Source: a virus | Virus record (IMG/VR): IMGVR_UViG_3300008448_000056 | Coordinates: 1-64,000 of that record | Direction: 5' to 3' (one strand) | Length of the DNA stretch: 64,000 nucleotides | Shown here: one piece after another, positions 60,568-64,000 of the stretch | Layout: every line of letters starts with the position of its first letter | Numbering within the stretch: the stretch's first letter is position 1 | Translations under genes and position numbers: made by a program | Notes under the pieces: model-generated | Seen by the model: only the letters and a program-made list of their open reading frames with translations | What the model was told of the DNA's origin: nothing | Databases searched by the model: none

Positions 60568-61093
60568 GAAAGCTATTATATACTTTCTGATTTCGGTTAC
60601 TTGTTTTTTTATTGCAACTAGTTGTAATACTGAAAAGCGTCTACAGAAAGCAGAAGTATTGTTAGCTTCAAAAGGCCGTCTACCCGAAGTTTGTGCCGCT
60701 CGATTTCCCCCAAAAGATTCTATAGTATACCGTGATAGCGTACATTTTGATACTCTGTATACGAGTATATATTCGGTTGACACATTGGTATCGAATGATA
60801 CTATTAAAGTGGTTACAACACTTCCCTCCAAAGTAGTAACAAAAGAAGTAATCAAGTTCCGTGAGATATATCGGGAAAACACGGCTAAAGTAAATGATTT
60901 AGAAAATAAATTGTCTGCGTGCAATTCCCAATCTGCAAATTACTCAATAGAACTAGTAAAGTTACGAGCTGAATCTAGTAAATTGGGTTCATTAGCTAAA
61001 CAAAGATTGTGGTTCTTGTGGATTTTCATTTTGGTTGCATTGGTCATTACCTTCCGTAAAAACATTATTAAACTAGTAAAAACAATTTTATGA
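60560..61093 (+). CDS. Probable unimolecular spanin (lipoprotein with C-terminal TM)
   Basis: 177 residues. MHKKAIIYFLISVTCFFIAT then SC is a lipoprotein signal with Cys after Ala-Thr-Ser, so the N-terminus would sit in the outer membrane. A periplasmic coiled-coil part follows (NDLENKLSACNSQSANYSIE). The C-terminal WFLWIFILVALVITF is an inner-membrane span. This N-lipid plus C-TM layout is that of a u-spanin (T1 gp11 type), which joins the two membranes during lysis. Lies in the lysis cassette before the endolysin. Confidence 0.68.
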   Translation: MHKKAIIYFLISVTCFFIATSCNTEKRLQKAEVLLASKGRLPEVCAARFPPKDSIVYRDSVHFDTLYTSIYSVDTLVSNDTIKVVTTLPSKVVTKEVIKFREIYRENTAKVNDLENKLSACNSQSANYSIELVKLRAESSKLGSLAKQRLWFLWIFILVALVITFRKNIIKLVKTIL

Positions 61094-61383
61094 AATTTAT
61101 TCCGAGCCTTGTTGCATTGGCTGTTGCTTTCCTATTTACGTATTTTGGATTTATTGAAACTCAGCCTTGTGATTTGGATGCGATTTTTTTAAGTTGCCGA
61201 CTGAACCCATTTACTTTGTTTGACCTTATCGGGTGCGTTTTGTTTTATGGAGGATGCCTATTGATTTCATCACTTCCCTTGCTTGAGAAAGTTGAGTTGT
61301 ATAATCCAGAGGGAAGTTCTGCTTGGAACATAGCGTTCTTTGTAGCAATGGTTGGAGGAGTAGTTTTAATTTGGAATTTGTAA
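61090..61383 (+). CDS. Multi-span membrane protein
   Basis: 97 residues with three hydrophobic segments (FIPSLVALAVAFLFTYFGFI, LIGCVLFYGGCLLISSLPLL, AFFVAMVGGVVLIWNL). ATG overlaps the spanin stop. Could be a holin or antiholin. Unlike known families I recall. Confidence 0.5.
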   Translation: MKFIPSLVALAVAFLFTYFGFIETQPCDLDAIFLSCRLNPFTLFDLIGCVLFYGGCLLISSLPLLEKVELYNPEGSSAWNIAFFVAMVGGVVLIWNL

Positions 61384-61386
61384 TGG

Positions 61387-61749
61387 ATGGTATACGTTGC
61401 CGAGATATTGATGTTGCTACTAAATGTAGCGATGGCTTGGCATCATTCTTCTCTCATTAAAGAGGGAAGACCTATTAAACATGGTTGGTGGGGGTTGCTA
61501 TATTTCGGTATAGCCTTCCCCATTTGTTTTTATTACAAGTCCGTATTATTATTTGTGTGCTTCTTGTTTATTCGCAAGATATTTTTTGATATCAGTTTGA
61601 ATCTATTTAGGGAACTGCCGACATTCTATGTAAGCAAATCCACCACTTCCCTTATTGACAGGTTACACAATAAATTATTTGGGTATAGTAGTGAAGTTTA
61701 TATGTTAATCTATTTAGGATTACTAATTACATTAAATCTATTCTTATGA
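61387..61749 (+). CDS. Multi-span membrane protein
   Basis: 120 residues, four hydrophobic stretches (EILMLLLNVAMAWH, LLYFGIAFPICFYY, SVLLFVCFLFI, LIYLGLLITLNLFL). Its stop overlaps the endolysin ATG (ATGA), so its translation is linked to endolysin, as for holins. No family recognised. Confidence 0.5.
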   Translation: MVYVAEILMLLLNVAMAWHHSSLIKEGRPIKHGWWGLLYFGIAFPICFYYKSVLLFVCFLFIRKIFFDISLNLFRELPTFYVSKSTTSLIDRLHNKLFGYSSEVYMLIYLGLLITLNLFL

Positions 61750-62348
61750 ACTTAAAATCCCTTGAACATAAATTACCGCCAGCTATCTTGGATGAGTTGC
61801 CATCGCTTGAGAAGTACGGATTAAATACGGATTTGAGGTTGGCGCATTTTCTTTCACAATGCCACCATGAAAGCGGAGGCTTCAAAACATTTAGAGAAAA
61901 CCTGAGTTATTCCGCAGAGGGGTTGATTAAGGTCTTCCCCAAATACTTCCCTACAATACAAGTTGCTAAACAATATGAACGCAACCAAGTAAAGATAGGT
62001 AGTAAGGTATATGGTAGCCGTATGGGAAATGGTGATGAGAAATCTGAAGACGGGTACAAGTACAAGGGAAGAGGTGCGCTCCAACTGACAGGTAAAGATA
62101 ATTACAAGGCGTTCAGTGATTTTGTGGGGGAAGATGTGGTAGCCAATCCAGACCTTGTGGCGTCTAAATTTCCCCTTACATCAGGGGCGTGGTTCTTTAA
62201 AAAGAATAACCTATGGGCTATCTGCGATTTGGGAAATGGTGACGAAGTAGTTAAACAATTGACCAAGCGAATCAACGGAGGTATGCACGGTTACGATGAC
62301 CGCCTCGCTAAATTCAAAATGTATTTAGGTTTTGTTCAGCCAAAGTAA
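61746..62348 (+). CDS. Endolysin, GH19 chitinase/muramidase-like
   Basis: 200 residues. LRLAHFLSQCHHESGGFKTF contains the catalytic Glu (HHESGGF), NLSYSAEGLIKVFPKYF follows, and YGSRMGNGDEKSEDGYKYKG then RGALQLTGKDNY is the family signature. GH19 endolysins hydrolyse glycan chains of peptidoglycan. No signal peptide, so release needs a holin. Single-domain, without an extra wall-binding module. Confidence 0.88.
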   Translation: MNLKSLEHKLPPAILDELPSLEKYGLNTDLRLAHFLSQCHHESGGFKTFRENLSYSAEGLIKVFPKYFPTIQVAKQYERNQVKIGSKVYGSRMGNGDEKSEDGYKYKGRGALQLTGKDNYKAFSDFVGEDVVANPDLVASKFPLTSGAWFFKKNNLWAICDLGNGDEVVKQLTKRINGGMHGYDDRLAKFKMYLGFVQPK

Positions 62349-62637
62349 CATATGGGTTGTTTCCCTTGCGGTATTTTTTAGCATGGTATTCGTAGGGCTA
62401 TCTGTTCATTACGTAAACAAGCTATTCGCTTCCCATACCAAAGACCTATTAGTTAGGTTTATACTAATCATATTCGCCTCGCTGGTTGCGGTCTTTATCA
62501 TTGACAAAGTGGTAGCGTTTAAGATTCCGCTTCTATCAGATAAACAGAACGATGAGTTGTTTGACCTTATCAAGACCCTGACCCTTATGATTTTTTCTTA
62601 TTACTTTGGTAGTCAAAAGAATTCTAAGTCGGACTAA
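62332..62637 (+). CDS. Two-span membrane protein after endolysin
   Basis: 101 residues from a TTG at 62332 inside the endolysin end; the internal ATG at 62383 would cut the first hydrophobic segment (VVSLAVFFSMVFVGLSVHYV). A second span is RFILIIFASLVAVFIIDKVV and a third weak one near the C-terminus (LTLMIFSYYFGSQ). Holin or antiholin possible. Confidence 0.5.
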   Translation: MFSQSNIWVVSLAVFFSMVFVGLSVHYVNKLFASHTKDLLVRFILIIFASLVAVFIIDKVVAFKIPLLSDKQNDELFDLIKTLTLMIFSYYFGSQKNSKSD

Positions 62638-62661
62638 TCCACGCATTATCACCAAGTATTA

Positions 62662-62689
62662 TTTGTTAAAAATTGTATAACTATATTTG
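62662..62689 (+). promoter_or_regulatory. Bacteroidota-type promoter for the last rightward gene
   Basis: TTTG (62662-62665), 16 nt, TATATTTG (62682-62689). Start of transcription near 62696. It overlaps the possible TTG at 62673, so translation must start further right. Confidence 0.6.
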
Positions 62690-62708
62690 TGTAGTTAACA
62701 CTTCCCAA

Positions 62709-63068
62709 TTGAAACATTCATCTTCATTCTATTACGACGTGGACTTCGGTACTGAAGCCGAGGACTGGGTGAAAGACATATTCACGGGCGGTTACAAGGT
62801 CGAAGTAAAGTGCGACCGAATCGCTCACAAAACAGGAAACATTTTCATTGAGGTTTATTCGCGTGGGAAGAAGTCAGGCATCTCAACAACCGAAGCCGAT
62901 TATTGGATTTATGTTATTCAAGAGCGGGAAGTCATGTATCTGATTCCCGTTGAACACCTGAAGGAACTATGCAAGAAGTTCCATGACCCGAATCGTGGGT
63001 TTGTAAAAGGGGGAGACAACAACACCTCGCTTGGGGTTTTGATTCCCGTAGTGGCGTTGGTAAAATAA
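62709..63068 (+). CDS. PD-(D/E)XK nuclease-like small protein
   Basis: 119 residues from TTG 62709 (the promoter rules out 62673). FGTEAEDWVKDIFTG then YKVEVKCDRIAHKTGNIFIE and YSRGKKSGISTTEADYW show the E-x-K core and the SGI-x-T-x-ADYW block of phage endonuclease/resolvase-like proteins. Predicted to bind and cut DNA; the site or partner is unknown. It has its own promoter and is the last gene of the rightward region. Confidence 0.65.
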   Translation: MKHSSSFYYDVDFGTEAEDWVKDIFTGGYKVEVKCDRIAHKTGNIFIEVYSRGKKSGISTTEADYWIYVIQEREVMYLIPVEHLKELCKKFHDPNRGFVKGGDNNTSLGVLIPVVALVK

Positions 63069-63096
63069 AAAGCCCCACCCGTAGAAACGGGCGGGG
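63067..63096 (-). terminator. Leftward intrinsic terminator; copy 3 of 3
   Basis: Minus-strand CCCC-x-CCCGT / ACGGG-x-GGGG with tetraloop TTCT, then a short T-rich tail (CTTTTTATTTT). It ends the minus-strand genes at 63129-64000. On the plus side a six-codon ORF (ATG 63112) follows, as in the other copies. Confidence 0.75.
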
Positions 63097-63128
63097 GTAA
63101 ACTAACACACTATGAAAACAAAACCTAA

Positions 63129-63224
63129 CTAAAATATCATTATGATTTCCCCTATCATCCAAGACCAATATGCAACACCAATAAGTAGGGAAGTCGCGCC
63201 TAAGAGCATAGATAGTATTTTCAT
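63129..63224 (-). CDS. 31-residue membrane peptide
   Basis: MKILSMLLGATSLLIGVAYW then SWMIGEIIMIF: one hydrophobic helix. ATG overlaps the stop of the upstream gene (ATGA), which supports translation. Last gene before the terminator at 63067. Confidence 0.5.
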   Translation of the reverse strand: MKILSMLLGATSLLIGVAYWSWMIGEIIMIF

Positions 63225-63376
63225 GTTGTTTCTTTGTTTTTGGTTAGCCAATCATAAAAGTAATCTGCAAGTTTTATCACATCGTCTGCGAATCCCTCAT
63301 GTTTCTGGGTTGCCAATATAAGTGCGAGTTGTCGGTCTGTTAGATTGCTAACAATGATGTTTTGTTTTTCTTTCAT
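63221..63376 (-). CDS. 51-residue early protein
   Basis: MKEKQNIIVSNLTDRQLALI, then LATQKHEGFADDVIKLADYF and YDWLTKNKETT. Helical and charged; no family recognised. Overlaps both neighbours by 4 nt. Confidence 0.55.
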   Translation of the reverse strand: MKEKQNIIVSNLTDRQLALILATQKHEGFADDVIKLADYFYDWLTKNKETT

Positions 63377-63588
63377 ACTACTTTTGTTTTGTCGGGGTTC
63401 TCGCCTTTGTAGTTGTCCAATGAGGCAACAATCTTCCCAGTGATTGGGAACTTGTCAAGGAACTGCTTTGGGGAGTAGGACTTCCCCTTATACACATACT
63501 TACGTTCTCCGTTAGTATCGTATACATATCCCGCAGTCCGATGAGCGGTCATGTTCTTGCAGTATTCTGAATAGGTTAATAGCTTCAT
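63373..63588 (-). CDS. Small hypothetical protein
   Basis: 71 residues (MKLLTYSEYCKNMTAHRTAG, YVYDTNGERKYVYKGKSYSP, KQFLDKFPITGKIVASLDNY). Basic and Tyr/Lys-rich, probably a small alpha/beta fold. Overlaps both neighbours by 4 nt, so it is part of a tight leftward operon. Confidence 0.55.
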   Translation of the reverse strand: MKLLTYSEYCKNMTAHRTAGYVYDTNGERKYVYKGKSYSPKQFLDKFPITGKIVASLDNYKGENPDKTKVV

Positions 63589-63797
63589 TGGTTTATCTTT
63601 TTTACTTTACGATAGACGGGGAATCCAAACACATAATAGGTTGTCTTTTTGTACCTATCAATCTCGGGGAAATTCCATACATCGAAATACGTCACGAACT
63701 TGTAATAGATTTTCCTATGTGCTATTCGTTCGTGCTTTCTGATGACCGATGGTTTGTCGTGCCAGTAGGTCATGTCGTCGGGGAAGTGGTTGTCCAT
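63585..63797 (-). CDS. Small hypothetical basic protein
   Basis: 70 residues rich in His, Tyr, Lys and Arg (MDNHFPDDMTYWHDKPSVIR, KHERIAHRKIYYKFVTYFDV). No recognised domain. It is 18 nt downstream of the partial gene at the right edge. Confidence 0.55.
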   Translation of the reverse strand: MDNHFPDDMTYWHDKPSVIRKHERIAHRKIYYKFVTYFDVWNFPEIDRYKKTTYYVFGFPVYRKVKKINQ

Positions 63798-63815
63798 TGG
63801 GTTAGTATTTAAGGG

Positions 63816-64000
63816 TTAATTGTAATTTATTTTTGGCGGTTGAGTTTCGTAAATGATGACATCAAAATCCCCTGCCACTCGAGATTCAATTTTAGTTGCA
63901 AGTTCCATTGCTTTTGCAAATGCCTTGGGTTCGTAATAGTAGTCATCAACTGAGGCATCAACGTCAAAGCTGAAACAATCAACGAATCTAAGCGTTTCTT
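63816..64000 (-). CDS. Partial gene at the right edge (C-terminal part)
   Basis: 61 codons are visible, ending at 63816; the start lies beyond the window. Visible part: ETLRFVDCFSFDVDASVDDY, YYEPKAFAKAMELATKIESR, VAGDFDVIIYETQPPKINYN. Soluble, acidic alpha/beta. Function cannot be judged from the fragment. Confidence 0.55.
   Translation of the reverse strand, partial: ETLRFVDCFSFDVDASVDDYYYEPKAFAKAMELATKIESRVAGDFDVIIYETQPPKINYN

Noticed and set aside
62673-62711. Upstream TTG at 62673 as start of the last rightward gene
   Set aside because: It lies inside the promoter (TATATTTG 62682-62689), so the codon would not be on the transcript.
1-64000. tRNA genes, integrase or attachment site, stop-codon reassignment
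   Set aside because: No cloverleaf or integrase-like protein was recognised in the gaps. TAG and TGA are both used as ordinary gene stops, so standard code fits. A tRNA scan would be decisive.

Overview
The window is most of a tailed-phage genome infecting a member of the Bacteroidota. The evidence is a complete virion programme (large terminase, portal, scaffold, HK97-type major capsid protein, connector-like proteins, internal virion proteins, fibres), a lysis cassette, promoters of the Bacteroidota form TTTG-N19/20-TAnnTTTG, and fibre and lysis proteins of Bacteroidota style. Gene order and protein style (portal, DUF5856-like ferritin-fold protein, capsid, ring-like proteins, nozzle-like protein, internal proteins, no tape measure, no tail tube or sheath) suggest a short-tailed virus distantly like the crAss-like phages. 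That placement is inference. No integrase, tRNA gene, DNA polymerase or RNA polymerase was recognised.

Layout. (1) 1-2024, minus: a recombination set of a RusA-type resolvase (cut by the left edge), a YqaJ/lambda-exonuclease-like nuclease and a Rad52-like annealing protein. (2) 2049-2621: a divergent control region with hairpins and a cluster of G-quadruplex motifs. (3) 2622-3774, plus: five small early genes. (4) 3831-11896, minus: an early/replication operon with a metallophosphoesterase, an SSB-like protein, a methyltransferase, a T7 gp4/Twinkle-like primase-helicase, a DUF4373-type initiator-like protein with 22-bp-phased iterons inside its gene, and an HNH-like protein. (5) 12076-13116: a small HTH regulator and two minus-strand copies of a small structural domain. 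(6) 13180-63068, plus: the late region, with fibres, four glycosyltransferases, terminase, head, connectors, nozzle, internal proteins including a 3177-residue polyvalent-type protein, a fibre cassette flanked by two homing endonucleases, and lysis genes with a likely unimolecular spanin. (7) 63129-64000, minus: a coupled run of small genes ending at a terminator. Circularised, these genes would continue the leftward operon that leaves at position 1.

Together the genes describe a lytic cycle: primase-helicase, SSB and initiator copy the DNA, exonuclease, annealing protein and resolvase recombine it, terminase and portal package it, internal proteins enter the host with it, and the holin/spanin/endolysin genes release progeny. 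The observations most worth checking are the iteron array inside the initiator-like gene (a lambda-like candidate origin), strong enrichment of the pentamer GGGAA/TTCCC on both strands and in all reading frames, and the G-quadruplex cluster.
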